Origin: Roseomonas sp. KE0001
GTDB taxonomy: Bacteria; Pseudomonadota; Alphaproteobacteria; Acetobacterales; Acetobacteraceae
DNA: 64,000 nt
Assembly (NCBI RefSeq): GCF_016107285.1
Contig: NZ_RCVQ01000005.1
Location: 339,033-403,032 of the forward strand
Direction: 5' to 3'
Positions within the stretch are counted from its first letter, which is position 1. Every line of letters begins with the position of its first letter. This document shows positions 16,707-24,882 of the stretch, in pieces. The position numbers and the translations under genes were made by a program. Below the pieces are notes generated by a model. The model searched no databases. It was not told where the DNA came from and was given only the letters and a program-made list of their open reading frames with translations.

Positions 16707-17918
16707 TCAGGGAACCGTGACCAGGGCCCTGCCGTCCCGCGCCACCACCTGGCCCCGCCGCAGCACCAACTTCCGCTCGCGATGCGCGACCACCGCCTCG
16801 GCCAGGCTCTCCCCCGCGACGAGAACGAGATCGGCCACGCAGCCCTCCGCCAGCCCGTAATCCGGCAGCCGCATCACCGAGGCGCCGCCGCGGGTGCAGA
16901 CATCGAGGGCGAGGGCGATCTCCTCGTCCCGGCGGAAGTTGTTGCGCAGGCCGATCAGCATGGCGCGCTCCAGCATGTCGCCATCGCCATAGGGGTTCCA
17001 GCAGTCGCGGATGCCGTCGGAGCCGGCGCAGGTGCGGATGCCGAGCGCGGCCAGCCGCGCCACGGCGGGCACCGGGCGGCTGGCGCTGCCGGTGGTCATG
17101 ATGGCGATGTCGAGCGCGGCGATCTCGGCCAGCAGGCGCTCGACCAGGGCGGTGTCCGGGTCGCCGAGGCAGAAGGCGTGGCTGATCGTCGCCTGTCCCC
17201 GCATCCCGAGCGCCCGCACCCGCTCGAAGATCAGCTCCATGCTGAAGGCGCCGAGCAGGCCGGCCTCATGCAGATGGATGTCGACCGGCCGGCCGAAGCG
17301 CTGCGCCAGCTCGAAGACGGCGTCGAGATGCCCCTTCGGGTCGCGGTCGATGCCGCAGGGGTCGAGGCCGCCCACCACCTCGCAGCCGAGGCGCATGGCC
17401 TCCTCCATCAGCGCCAGCGTGCCGGGGCGCACCAGCAGGCCGGATTGCGGGAAGGCCACCAGCTCGATGGCGCAGATCCCGCCCAGGCGCTCGCGCGTCG
17501 CCAGCACCCCTTCCACGCCGGCGAGGCCGACCACCGTATCCACATCGACATGGCTGCGGATCGCCGTGGTGCCCTTGGCCACCGACTGCACCACCTGCCG
17601 GGCCGATTGCCGCGCCGGATCGATGCCGAGGGCCCGGCGCTTCTCCCGCTCGTTGTCGATCTTGTCCTGCAGCGAGGGGCCGGCGCTGTTCGGCACCCAG
17701 CCCATGCCCCAGAGCGTCTTGTCCAGATGGGTGTGGGCCTCGACCAGGCCGGGCAGGAGAATGGCGCCGCCGCCGTCCTCCACGACCACGTTCTCCATCC
17801 CGCCGCTCTCCACCCGCTGATCCGGCGCGATGCGGGCGATGCGGCCGTCGCGCAGCAGGACATCCGTGGCCGCGCCGCCCATCGGGCGCACATTCCTCAG
17901 CAGCAGATCGGCGGTCAT
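16707..17918 (-). CDS. Amidohydrolase, cytosine deaminase (CodA)-like
   Basis: 403-residue metal-dependent hydrolase of the cytosine deaminase / N-isopropylammelide-type group. Motifs: HTHLDK (metal His pair), SHVDVD, HLHE, SHAF and the late AGSDGIRDCWNPYGDGDML, close to the CodA active-site signature. Start 17918 has GAGGGGGG 10 bases upstream. Likely deaminates cytosine, creatinine or a similar ring in the cytoplasm. Divergent from the flavin reductase-like gene with a 121-base gap; no cytosine permease adjacent. Substrate not resolved. Confidence 0.8.
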   Translation of the reverse strand: MTADLLLRNVRPMGGAATDVLLRDGRIARIAPDQRVESGGMENVVVEDGGGAILLPGLVEAHTHLDKTLWGMGWVPNSAGPSLQDKIDNEREKRRALGIDPARQSARQVVQSVAKGTTAIRSHVDVDTVVGLAGVEGVLATRERLGGICAIELVAFPQSGLLVRPGTLALMEEAMRLGCEVVGGLDPCGIDRDPKGHLDAVFELAQRFGRPVDIHLHEAGLLGAFSMELIFERVRALGMRGQATISHAFCLGDPDTALVERLLAEIAALDIAIMTTGSASRPVPAVARLAALGIRTCAGSDGIRDCWNPYGDGDMLERAMLIGLRNNFRRDEEIALALDVCTRGGASVMRLPDYGLAEGCVADLVLVAGESLAEAVVAHRERKLVLRRGQVVARDGRALVTVP

Positions 17919-18039
17919 GGCACTTTTCCCCCCTCGCTTCGCGTCGCGGCATCGACCGGACCGCCGCCGCAGCCTATGGGAAGCCGCCGCGCCGGAGCAA
18001 TCCGGCCCCCGAACCCGACCTTCCGGAGACCGCCCGCCG

Positions 18040-18723
18040 ATGGAGACCGCCGCTTTCGACTTCACCGCCCTCGGCCCGCGCGAGCGCTACAAGCTGCTGA
18101 TCGGCACGGTGATGCCGCGGCCGATCGCCTGGGTGACGACGGTGGATGACACGGGACGGGCCAATGCGGCGCCGTTCAGCTTCTTCAACTGCCTGTCGGC
18201 CGATCCGCCGGTGGTCGCCCTCGGCATCGAGTTCCGCCCCGACGGCACCCCCAAGGACACCGGCCGCAACATCCGCGAGACCGGCGTCTTCACCGTCAAC
18301 CTGGTGTCGGACGCGCTGATGGAGGCGATGAACGTCACCGCCGTGCCCTTCGGGCCGGAGGTCGACGAGCTGGCCCGCGCGGGGCTGGAGACCCGGCCGG
18401 GCGTCGCGGTGGCCAGCCCGCGCATCGCGCTCGCCCCGGCGGCGCTGGAGTGCCGGCTGCATTCCTTCCTGGATCTCGGCGGCTCGCGCGAGGTGGTGCT
18501 GGGCACGGTGGTGCAGGCGCATATCCGCGCCGACGCGGTGGATGCGCGCTTCCACGTCGATCCCGCCGTGCTGGATCTGGTGGGGCGGATGGGCGGCCAG
18601 GGCTATGCCGGCACGCGCGACTACTTCGACCTGGCCACCATGAGCGAGGCCGGCCTGGCGGAGGCCCCCGCCACCCGGCGGCCCCGCCGGCTGCGGCCGC
18701 CCGGGGGAGAGGCCGGCGTGTGA
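18040..18723 (+). CDS. Flavin reductase-like / FMN-binding split-barrel protein
   Basis: 227-residue flavoprotein of the flavin reductase-like domain family. Characteristic pieces are TVMPRPIAWVTTVDDTGRAN (about 20-39), NAAPFSFFNCLSADPPVV and the later TGVFTVNLVS. Such proteins bind FMN and either supply reduced flavin to a monooxygenase or act as oxidoreductases themselves. The start at 18040 is the first ATG before the domain. The molybdate operon begins 78 bases downstream on the same strand, but a promoter-like segment lies between. Confidence 0.8.
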   Translation: METAAFDFTALGPRERYKLLIGTVMPRPIAWVTTVDDTGRANAAPFSFFNCLSADPPVVALGIEFRPDGTPKDTGRNIRETGVFTVNLVSDALMEAMNVTAVPFGPEVDELARAGLETRPGVAVASPRIALAPAALECRLHSFLDLGGSREVVLGTVVQAHIRADAVDARFHVDPAVLDLVGRMGGQGYAGTRDYFDLATMSEAGLAEAPATRRPRRLRPPGGEAGV

Positions 18724-18745
18724 GGGGCTGAGGCGAAGGTGGAGA

Positions 18746-18772
18746 TTGGCAGCCGGCGCCCCACGATATATT
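18746..18772 (+). promoter_or_regulatory. Candidate modA promoter with Mo-box-like CGATATAT
   Basis: TTGGCA (18746-18751) and TATATT (18767-18772) are separated by 15 bases and resemble sigma-70 elements, 29 bases upstream of modA. CGATATAT at 18764-18771 resembles one arm of the ModE-binding Mo box (ATCGnTATATA arms). A second arm is not clear, so control by the ModE-like protein is a suggestion only. Confidence 0.4.
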
Positions 18773-18801
18773 CAATCGGGAACAACGATGGGAGCCCCGC
18801 C

Positions 18802-19596
18802 ATGACGCGCCGTTCCGTCCTCCGTGGAAGCCTCGCGGCCCTGCTGCTGCTGGCCGGCCTCGCCGCCGCGCCGGTGGCCCGGGCCCAGGAAGGCCCCACC
18901 GTCTTCGCCGCCGCCAGCCTGACCGATGCGCTGCGCGCCCTGGCCGAGCAGTGGCGCGCCCAGGGCCACCCGGCGCCACGCCTGTCCTTCGCCGCCTCCT
19001 CCGCCCTGGCGCGGCAGATCGAGCAGGGCGCGCCGGCCGATCTCTTCCTCTCGGCCGACGAGCCCTGGATGGACTACGTGCAGCAGCGCGGCCTGATCCT
19101 CGACGCCAGCCGCAGCAGCCCGCTGGCCAATACGCTGGTGCTGATCGCGCCTGCCGCCTCGCCGCAGGCCGCTGTCACCCTGGAGCGGGAGAGCGACCTG
19201 CTGGCCATGGCCGGGCCCGCCGGCCGCATCGCGACCGGCGATCCCGCCCATGTTCCGGCCGGCAGATACGCCGAGGCGGCGCTGCGCTGGATGGGGCAGT
19301 GGGAGACGGTCTCGCCGCGTCTGGCCCGCGCCGACAATGTCCGTTCCGCCCTGCTGCTGGTCGAGCGCGGCGAGGCGCCGCTCGGCATCGTCTATGCCAC
19401 GGACGCGGCCGCCGCGCCGGCCGTCAAGGTGGTCGGCACCTTCCCGGCGGGCAGCCATCCGCCGGTGACCTACCCCTTCGCGCTGACCCGCCGCGCCGAG
19501 GGGAATGCCGAGGCCCGCGCCCTGCTGGACTTCCTGTCCGGTCCGCGGGCCGCCGACACCTGGCGCCGCTTCGGCTTCGGCCTGCGCGCGCCCTAG
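18802..19596 (+). CDS. modA: Molybdate ABC transporter periplasmic binding protein ModA
   Basis: 264-residue type II binding protein. The signal peptide carries RRSVLRGSLAALLLLAGLAAA and a likely AQA/AQE cleavage near residue 30. FAAASLTDAL and SFAASSALARQIEQGAPADLF are the ModA anion-site and hinge segments. Binds molybdate (and tungstate) in the periplasm for ModBC. First gene of the run modA-modB-modC-(ModA-like)-(ModE-like). The ATG at 18802 is preferred over in-frame upstream codons because it starts the basic n-region of the signal peptide. Confidence 0.92.
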   Translation: MTRRSVLRGSLAALLLLAGLAAAPVARAQEGPTVFAAASLTDALRALAEQWRAQGHPAPRLSFAASSALARQIEQGAPADLFLSADEPWMDYVQQRGLILDASRSSPLANTLVLIAPAASPQAAVTLERESDLLAMAGPAGRIATGDPAHVPAGRYAEAALRWMGQWETVSPRLARADNVRSALLLVERGEAPLGIVYATDAAAAPAVKVVGTFPAGSHPPVTYPFALTRRAEGNAEARALLDFLSGPRAADTWRRFGFGLRAP

Positions 19597-19616
19597 GCCA
19601 GGGGGATGGAGGGCGC

Positions 19617-20330
19617 ATGGAGGGCGGGGCGCTGGGGTTGAGCCCGGAGGAGTGGCAGGCGGTCCGCCTCAGCCTGGCCGTGGCGCTGCGCTCGGTGGCC
19701 TTCGGCCTGCCGCCGGCGGTGCTGGCGGCCTGGCTGCTCGCGCGCGGCCGCTTCCCGGGCCGGGCGCTGCTGGATGCCCTGGTGCACCTGCCGCTGGTCA
19801 TGCCGCCGGTCGTGGTGGGCTGGCTGCTGCTCGTCACCTTCGGCGTGCGCGGGCCGGTGGGCGCGCTGCTGAACGACTGGTTCGGCCTACGGCTGGTCTT
19901 CACCACCGCCGGCGCCTCCCTGGCCACGGCGGTGATGTCCTTCCCGCTCATCGTGCGGGCCGTGCGGCTCAGCCTCGATGCCGTCGATCCCGGCCTGGAG
20001 GCGGCGGCCCGCAGCCTTGGCGCCGGCCCGCTGGACCGCTTCCTGACCGTCACCCTGCCGCTCGCCCTGCCGGGCATCCTCTCCGGCGCCGTGACCGCCT
20101 TCGCCGCCGGGCTCGGTGAGTTCGGCGCCGTCATCACCTTCGCCTCGAACATTCCCGGCGAGACCCAGACCCTGCCGCTGGCCATCTATGCCGCCACCCA
20201 GACGCCGGGGGGCGAGGCGACGGCCGCCCGCCTGGCCGGCTTCTCCCTGGTGCTGGCGGTGGCCGGGCTGCTGCTGGCCGAGATGCTGGGGCGCCGCATG
20301 CGGGTGCTGCTGGGCCAGGGCCCGCGCTGA
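19617..20330 (+). CDS. modB: Molybdate ABC transporter permease ModB
   Basis: 237-residue inner-membrane permease with five or so hydrophobic helices. It contains the EAA coupling loop LEAAARSLGAGPLDRF followed by TLPLALPGI, and the ModB-type GLGEFGAVITFASNIPGETQTL. The ATG at 19617 is in frame and preceded by GGAGG; an ATG 11 bases upstream is out of frame. It follows modA after 20 bases, and its TGA shares one base with the ATG of modC. Confidence 0.92.
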   Translation: MEGGALGLSPEEWQAVRLSLAVALRSVAFGLPPAVLAAWLLARGRFPGRALLDALVHLPLVMPPVVVGWLLLVTFGVRGPVGALLNDWFGLRLVFTTAGASLATAVMSFPLIVRAVRLSLDAVDPGLEAAARSLGAGPLDRFLTVTLPLALPGILSGAVTAFAAGLGEFGAVITFASNIPGETQTLPLAIYAATQTPGGEATAARLAGFSLVLAVAGLLLAEMLGRRMRVLLGQGPR

Positions 20331-21490
20331 TGCCGCACGGCCCGGACCCGCTCCGACCGCCGCTGGAGGTGGCCCTGCGGCATCGTTTTCCAGACGGCGG
20401 GGGGAACGCGGGCTTCGCGCTGGACGCCGCCTTCACCGCGCCCGCCGGCCGGGTGACGGCGCTGTTCGGCCCCTCGGGCTGCGGCAAGTCGACCGTGCTG
20501 GCCGCCGTCGCCGGCCTGCTGCGCCCCGATGCCGGCCGCATCCTGTTGGGCGCGACGGTGCTGCTCGACAGCGCCGCGCGCCGGGTGCTGCCGCCGGAGA
20601 AGCGGCGCTGCGGCGTGGTGTTCCAGGATGCCCGGCTGTTCCCGCATCTCTCGGTGGAGGGCAACCTGCGCTACGGCCAGCGCCGGGCGCCGCGCGAGGC
20701 GGAGGGGGAGGAGCCGAGCTTCGGGGAGGTGGTGGCCCTGCTCGGCATCGAGCCCCTGCTGGGCCGCCGCCCCGCGGCGCTCTCGGGCGGCGAGCGGCAG
20801 CGGGTGGCGCTGGGCCGGGCCCTGCTGGCGCGGCCCCGGCTGCTGCTGCTGGACGAGCCGATGGCGGCGCTGGACGCCGGCCGCAAGGCGGAGTTGCTCC
20901 CCTTCCTCGCCCGCCTGCGGCAGCGGCTGCGCATCCCCCTCCTCTACGTCACCCACGCGCTGGAGGAGGTGGACCACCTGGCGGACCGCATGGTGCTGAT
21001 GCAGGCCGGCCGCGTCCTGGCCGAGGACACGCCGGAGGCGCTTTCCCTCCGGACCGACCTGCCACTGCTCGCCCTGCGCCGCGATGCCGGGGCGGTGCTG
21101 GCCTGCACGGTGCTGGAGCACCTGCCGGACCGGGGGCTGAGCCGCCTGTCCTTCGCCGGGGGCACGCTGCTGGTGTCGCTGCTGGCCGCCGCGCCCGGTT
21201 CCGCCCTGCGGCTCCGCATGCGGGCGCGGGACGTCTCGATCGCCACGCAAAGGCCGGCCGGCCTCTCCGTGCAGAACATCCTGCCGGCGGAGATCGAGGC
21301 CATCGAGAGCCCTCGCCCGGCGGAAATCATGCTGCGACTGAAGGTCGGTGACACGCGGATACTTTCCCGCATAACGAGAGATGCTATCGTAAGACTCGCG
21401 CTTGTGCCGGGGATGCCCGTCTGGGCGCTGGTCAAGTCCGTCGCCTTCAGCGCCACCACCCCGGAGGCAGGCGGCCCGGCATCGGAGTGA
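20330..21490 (+). CDS. modC: Molybdate ABC transporter ATP-binding protein ModC
   Basis: 386-residue ATPase with Walker A GPSGCGKST, signature LSGGERQRVALGRAL, Walker B LLLLDEPMAALDA and the switch histidine in VTHALEEV. A C-terminal Mop/TOBE domain (about the last 130 residues, including LSVQNILPAEI) could bind molybdate and regulate transport. Overlaps modB by one base (TGATG). The signal-less ModA-like gene begins 10 bases after the stop. Confidence 0.92.
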   Translation: MPHGPDPLRPPLEVALRHRFPDGGGNAGFALDAAFTAPAGRVTALFGPSGCGKSTVLAAVAGLLRPDAGRILLGATVLLDSAARRVLPPEKRRCGVVFQDARLFPHLSVEGNLRYGQRRAPREAEGEEPSFGEVVALLGIEPLLGRRPAALSGGERQRVALGRALLARPRLLLLDEPMAALDAGRKAELLPFLARLRQRLRIPLLYVTHALEEVDHLADRMVLMQAGRVLAEDTPEALSLRTDLPLLALRRDAGAVLACTVLEHLPDRGLSRLSFAGGTLLVSLLAAAPGSALRLRMRARDVSIATQRPAGLSVQNILPAEIEAIESPRPAEIMLRLKVGDTRILSRITRDAIVRLALVPGMPVWALVKSVAFSATTPEAGGPASE

Positions 21491-21500
21491 GGGCGCCCGC

Positions 21501-22319
21501 ATGGGGAACGAGGTTACGCTGCTGGCGCAGGAGGGGCTGGAAACCGTCCTGGGCGAGATCGCCGGGGCCTTCACCAGGACGCATCGCGCGCCGGCGCGGG
21601 TCGTTTCGACCCCGCCGCAGGATATGCGCCATCGCCTCGACATCTACCCGGCACCGGATCTCATCGCCGTGGCCGGCCTGGCCCGGGCGCGGGCGGCGAC
21701 GCGGCCGGGATCGACGGCGCCCGCCGTGGTCTTCGCCCGCGGCCTGCCCTGCCTCTATCTGCGGCCCGGCCTGCTGGACCGGCCGCGCCCCGCGCTGGAT
21801 CTGCTGCTGGACCCGGGGCTGCGGCTCGGTCTCGCCGTCGCCGCCGATGGCGCCGCCCTGGCCGGCGGCGTCCTGGACCGGGCGGAGTTGCTCGCACCCG
21901 GCGCCCGGGCGGCGACCGAGGCGCGGGCGCTGCCGCTGCCGCATCTCGCCGGCACCGGGCGCGGCCTGGGTCGGGGCCTGCGCACCGGCCGCTTCGATCT
22001 GGCCCTCGGCCTGCGCTGCGGTGCCGCCGTCACGCTGGCCGCCTGCCCGGGCGCCAGGGTGCTGGACCTGCCGGCCGATCTCGCCGCCACCACCGACTTC
22101 GCGCTGGCCCTGCTCTCCGGCCGGCCCGAGGCGGCGTGGCTCTCCTTCTTCATTCTCTCGCCGGAGGGGCAGGGGCTGTTGCGCCGGCACGGCTTCGGCA
22201 GCGTGGCCGAGACGGCGGAGAGCTACGATTGCGCCCGCCGCGAGGGCGTGATGGAGTTGCCGCCATGCCCCGTCTCCGCCCTGCCGCCGCCGACGGCGCC
22301 GAGGAAGCGCCGCGCCTGA
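21501..22319 (+). CDS. ModA-like substrate-binding-domain protein without signal peptide
   Basis: 272-residue protein with the fold hints of a type II periplasmic binding protein: a start like VTLLAQEGLETVLGEIAGAF, a central FARGLPCLYLRPG and the common C-terminal SFFILSPEGQGLLRRHGFG. The N-terminus (MGNEVTLLAQEGLE) has no signal peptide or lipobox, so it is probably cytoplasmic. It is sandwiched between modC and the short ModE-like gene, overlapping the latter by 55 bases. By position it may bind molybdate inside the cell and act with the HTH protein. A transport role is unlikely without export. Confidence 0.65.
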   Translation: MGNEVTLLAQEGLETVLGEIAGAFTRTHRAPARVVSTPPQDMRHRLDIYPAPDLIAVAGLARARAATRPGSTAPAVVFARGLPCLYLRPGLLDRPRPALDLLLDPGLRLGLAVAADGAALAGGVLDRAELLAPGARAATEARALPLPHLAGTGRGLGRGLRTGRFDLALGLRCGAAVTLAACPGARVLDLPADLAATTDFALALLSGRPEAAWLSFFILSPEGQGLLRRHGFGSVAETAESYDCARREGVMELPPCPVSALPPPTAPRKRRA

Positions 22320-22645
22320 GCATCCGCCTGGATCTGGGCGGCGGCAGGCGGATCGGCCCGGGCAAGGTGCGTCTGCTGGAAGAGATCGGCCGCAACGGCT
22401 CGATCTCGGGGGCCGGGCGCGCCCTGCGCATGTCCTATCGCCGCGCCTGGGAGCTGGTTGAGGCGCTGAACCAGGCCGTTGGCCGGCCGGTGGTGGAGAC
22501 CGCGACGGGCGGCGCCCGGGGCGGCGGCGCGCGGCTGACACCGGCGGGCGAGACGGTGATCCGTCACTACCGGGCCATCGAGGCGGAGAGCAACCGCGTG
22601 GCCGCGGAGCGGCTGGGCGAGCTGTCCGGCCTCCGCCCCGGCTGA
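22265..22645 (+). CDS. Short ModE-like winged-helix DNA-binding protein
   Basis: 126-residue protein matching the N-terminal LysR-type winged helix of ModE: KVRLLEEIGRNGSISGAGRALRMSYRRAW and GGARLTPAGETVIRHYRAIE in the usual order. The C-terminal molybdate-binding Mop domains of full-length ModE (about 260 residues) are missing. The ATG at 22265 lies inside the ModA-like gene in another frame, implying coupled translation. Probable repressor of the mod operon or of molybdoenzyme genes; with no own ligand domain it may rely on the ModA-like partner. Confidence 0.75.
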   Translation: MPRLRPAAADGAEEAPRLSIRLDLGGGRRIGPGKVRLLEEIGRNGSISGAGRALRMSYRRAWELVEALNQAVGRPVVETATGGARGGGARLTPAGETVIRHYRAIEAESNRVAAERLGELSGLRPG

Positions 22646-22723
22646 GCGGGGAACATTGGCCGCGGCAGGCGGGCCGCCTATATCGCGGCCGCCGCATCAG
22701 CCGGAAACGAGGAGGCGACAGAC

Positions 22724-23212
22724 ATGTTCGAGGCCGCGATCCTGACCAGCACCGACAAGCCCGGGCTCTACCGCGAGCTGGCGGTGCAGCTGGAGGCCCT
22801 GTTGCGGGGCGAGCGGGACCCGGTGGCCAATGCCGCCAACATGTCCGCCCTGCTGTTCCACAGCCTGCCCGACCTCAACTGGGCCGGCTTCTACCTCATG
22901 CGGGACGGGATGCTGGTGCTCGGCCCCTTCCAGGGCAAGCCCGCCTGCGTCCGCATCCCGGTCGGGCGCGGCGTCTGCGGCGCCGCCGTGGTGCGGCGGG
23001 AGAGCGTGCTGGTCGAGGATGTGCACGCCTTTCCCGGCCACATCGCCTGCGACGCGGCCTCGCGCTCCGAGCTGGTGGTGCCGCTGCTGCGGGACGGCGC
23101 CGTGCTGGGCGTGATCGACCTCGACAGCCCGCGCCCCGCCCGCTTCACGCCGGAGGACCAGGCGGGGATCGAGGCCCTGGCCCGGATCTATCTCGCGGCA
23201 TGCGCGGGATAG
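22724..23212 (+). CDS. msrC: Free methionine-(R)-sulfoxide reductase (GAF-domain fRMsr)
   Basis: 162-residue single GAF-domain enzyme. Cys75, Cys85 and Cys109 (in GKPACVRIPVGRGVCG and HIACDAASRSE) have exactly the spacing of Cys84, Cys94 and Cys118 of the E. coli enzyme. It reduces free Met-(R)-O in the cytoplasm using thioredoxin, part of oxidative damage repair. GAGGCGA precedes the start. The stop codon TAG lies in the first unit of a 15-bp tandem repeat separating it from the convergent M20 gene. Confidence 0.9.
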   Translation: MFEAAILTSTDKPGLYRELAVQLEALLRGERDPVANAANMSALLFHSLPDLNWAGFYLMRDGMLVLGPFQGKPACVRIPVGRGVCGAAVVRRESVLVEDVHAFPGHIACDAASRSELVVPLLRDGAVLGVIDLDSPRPARFTPEDQAGIEALARIYLAACAG

Positions 23213-23263
23213 GCCGATGCGGGATAGGCCGACGCGGGATAGGCCAAGGCGGGATAGGTCAGG
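23204..23263. repeat. Four 15-bp tandem repeats between convergent genes
   Basis: Four units of GCGGGATAGGCCGAT and close variants (GCGGGATAGGCCGAC, GCGGGATAGGCCAAG, GCGGGATAGGTCAGG) run without gaps. The first unit contains the msrC stop; because 15 is a multiple of three, every unit repeats an in-frame TAG. The last unit ends 3 bases before the stop of the minus-strand peptidase gene. It is a slippage-type minisatellite, not a CRISPR. Confidence 0.92.
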
Positions 23264-23266
23264 CCG

Positions 23267-24706
23267 TCACGCCCGCGGCGCGCGCAGCGGCGGCGGCAGC
23301 ACCTCGGCCGGGATCGGGCAGGCATAGGGCCTGCCGCCGGTGCGCTCGCGCAGCTCGGCCTTGGCGCGGGCCAGCAACTCCGGGTCACGGAAGGCGTCGA
23401 GCGCCGTCGCCGCCATGGCCTTGGCCGCCTGCACCATGCCCTTGTGCGCATGCGGGCTCTTGCCCTGGGCCACGGCCTGCCAGGTGTGGAAGGGCGTGCC
23501 GACCGCCCAGGTGGCGCCCCAGCACTGGACCGTCGGCACGATCTGGCTGACGTCGCCAACATCGGTCGAGCCGTTCCCGGGCCGCGACTGGCCGTCGAAA
23601 TGCAGCACGCCCTGGTGCAGCGGCTGTCCGCCCACCGCCTCCGGCGCGCCGACGGCGCCGATGCTGTCGGCGATGTCCTCCTCGCTCAGCGTGCGGCGGA
23701 TGTCGCGGGCATAGGCGAGGTCGGCCTCGTCGAAGGCGGGAGCGCCGAGGGCGGCGAGATTCTCGAACATCCGCATCTCCAGCGCCGTGTTGGGGATGGT
23801 GTCGGAGCAGGCCTTGTCGATCTCCAGGCTCATGCGGGTGCCCGTCATGACGGCGGCGCCCTCGGCGCAGGCCTTCACCCGCTCGAACAGCGCCTGCGCC
23901 TCCTTCACGCGCGGTCCGCGGATCAGGTAGAGCACCTCCGCCTCGGCCTGCACCACATTGGGCGAATTGCCGCCGCTGTTGGTGATGGCGTAGTGCACGC
24001 GGCAGTCGAGCGGCATGTGCTCGCGCAGATAGTTCACGCCGACATTCATGATCTCCACGGCATCGAGCGCCGAGCGGCCCAGCCAGGGCGAGCCGGCGGC
24101 GTGCGAGGCGCGGCCGTGGAAGCGGAAGTAGACCTGGAAGTTGGCCAGCGAGCGGGAGGACATGACGCTGCTGACCACGCCCGGATGCCAGGAGACGGCG
24201 GCGTCGAGGTCGTCGAAGGCGCCGGCGCGGGCCATGAAGGTCTTGCCCGAGCCGCCCTCCTCGCCGGGGCAGCCGTAGTAGCGCACCGTGCCCGGCAGGC
24301 CCTGCGCCGCCAGGGCATCGCGCGCCGCGACGGCGGCCAGCATGGCCCCGGCGCCGAGCAGGTTGTGGCCGCAGCCATGGCCTGTGGCGCCGGGCGTCAC
24401 CGCCTTCTGCTCGGCGATGCCGGCCTCCTGGCTCAGCCCGGCCAGGGCGTCGAACTCGCCGAGGAAGCCCAGGACCGGGCCGCCGGAGCCGGCCTCGGCC
24501 ATGAAGGCGGTCGGGATGCCGCCGAGATTGCGGGTGACGCGGAAGCCCTCCGCCTCCAGCAGGGCGATCTGCTCCTCGATCGAGCGGTGCTCCTGGAAGC
24601 GCAGCTCGGCATGGCCCCAGATCCGGTCGGCCATGGCGGCGAAGGCGGGGCTCCTGGCTTCGACCTCGGCCGACAGGGTGGCGAGGGACATCGGGTCGTT
24701 GCGCAT
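23267..24706 (-). CDS. M20 family amidohydrolase, AbgB-like (p-aminobenzoyl-glutamate hydrolase subunit B type)
   Basis: 479-residue cytoplasmic zinc hydrolase, almost the length of AbgB (about 480). Metal-site motifs are GHGCGHN, PGEEGGSGK and a late HTWQAVAQ; the dimerisation lid region includes GRASHAAGSPWLGRSALDA. AGGAGG sits 6 bases upstream of the ATG. Likely cleaves an amide bond in an N-acyl or p-aminobenzoyl amino acid. The partner AbgA and transporter AbgT are absent here, so the substrate is uncertain. Confidence 0.85.
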   Translation of the reverse strand: MRNDPMSLATLSAEVEARSPAFAAMADRIWGHAELRFQEHRSIEEQIALLEAEGFRVTRNLGGIPTAFMAEAGSGGPVLGFLGEFDALAGLSQEAGIAEQKAVTPGATGHGCGHNLLGAGAMLAAVAARDALAAQGLPGTVRYYGCPGEEGGSGKTFMARAGAFDDLDAAVSWHPGVVSSVMSSRSLANFQVYFRFHGRASHAAGSPWLGRSALDAVEIMNVGVNYLREHMPLDCRVHYAITNSGGNSPNVVQAEAEVLYLIRGPRVKEAQALFERVKACAEGAAVMTGTRMSLEIDKACSDTIPNTALEMRMFENLAALGAPAFDEADLAYARDIRRTLSEEDIADSIGAVGAPEAVGGQPLHQGVLHFDGQSRPGNGSTDVGDVSQIVPTVQCWGATWAVGTPFHTWQAVAQGKSPHAHKGMVQAAKAMAATALDAFRDPELLARAKAELRERTGGRPYACPIPAEVLPPPLRAPRA

Positions 24707-24858
24707 GGATCCTCCTGCGGCGGCGGGGCAGGGGCGTGTGATTAGGCCCGGCCGGTGGGTAGGGGCAAGCGGGCCGGGCGGCGGCGTCCCTGTGAACCTT
24801 GCCAGCCGGCCGGAGGAAGAGCCTTGAAAACAGAACATTCCAGGGCGGTGACCGGCCT

Positions 24859-24877
24859 CCCGCCGCGGTCCGGCGGG
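24859..24877 (-). terminator. Possible terminator after the DUF4403 gene
   Basis: A perfect 7-bp stem CCCGCCG/CGGCGGG with a 5-base loop lies just beyond the stop of the minus-strand gene; a T-rich stretch follows some 20 bases later on that strand. The distance to the T tract makes this weak. Confidence 0.35.
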
Positions 24878-24882
24878 CCGGC

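Noticed and set aside
23204..23263. CRISPR-like array
   Set aside because: Units are 15 bp and directly adjacent, with no spacers.
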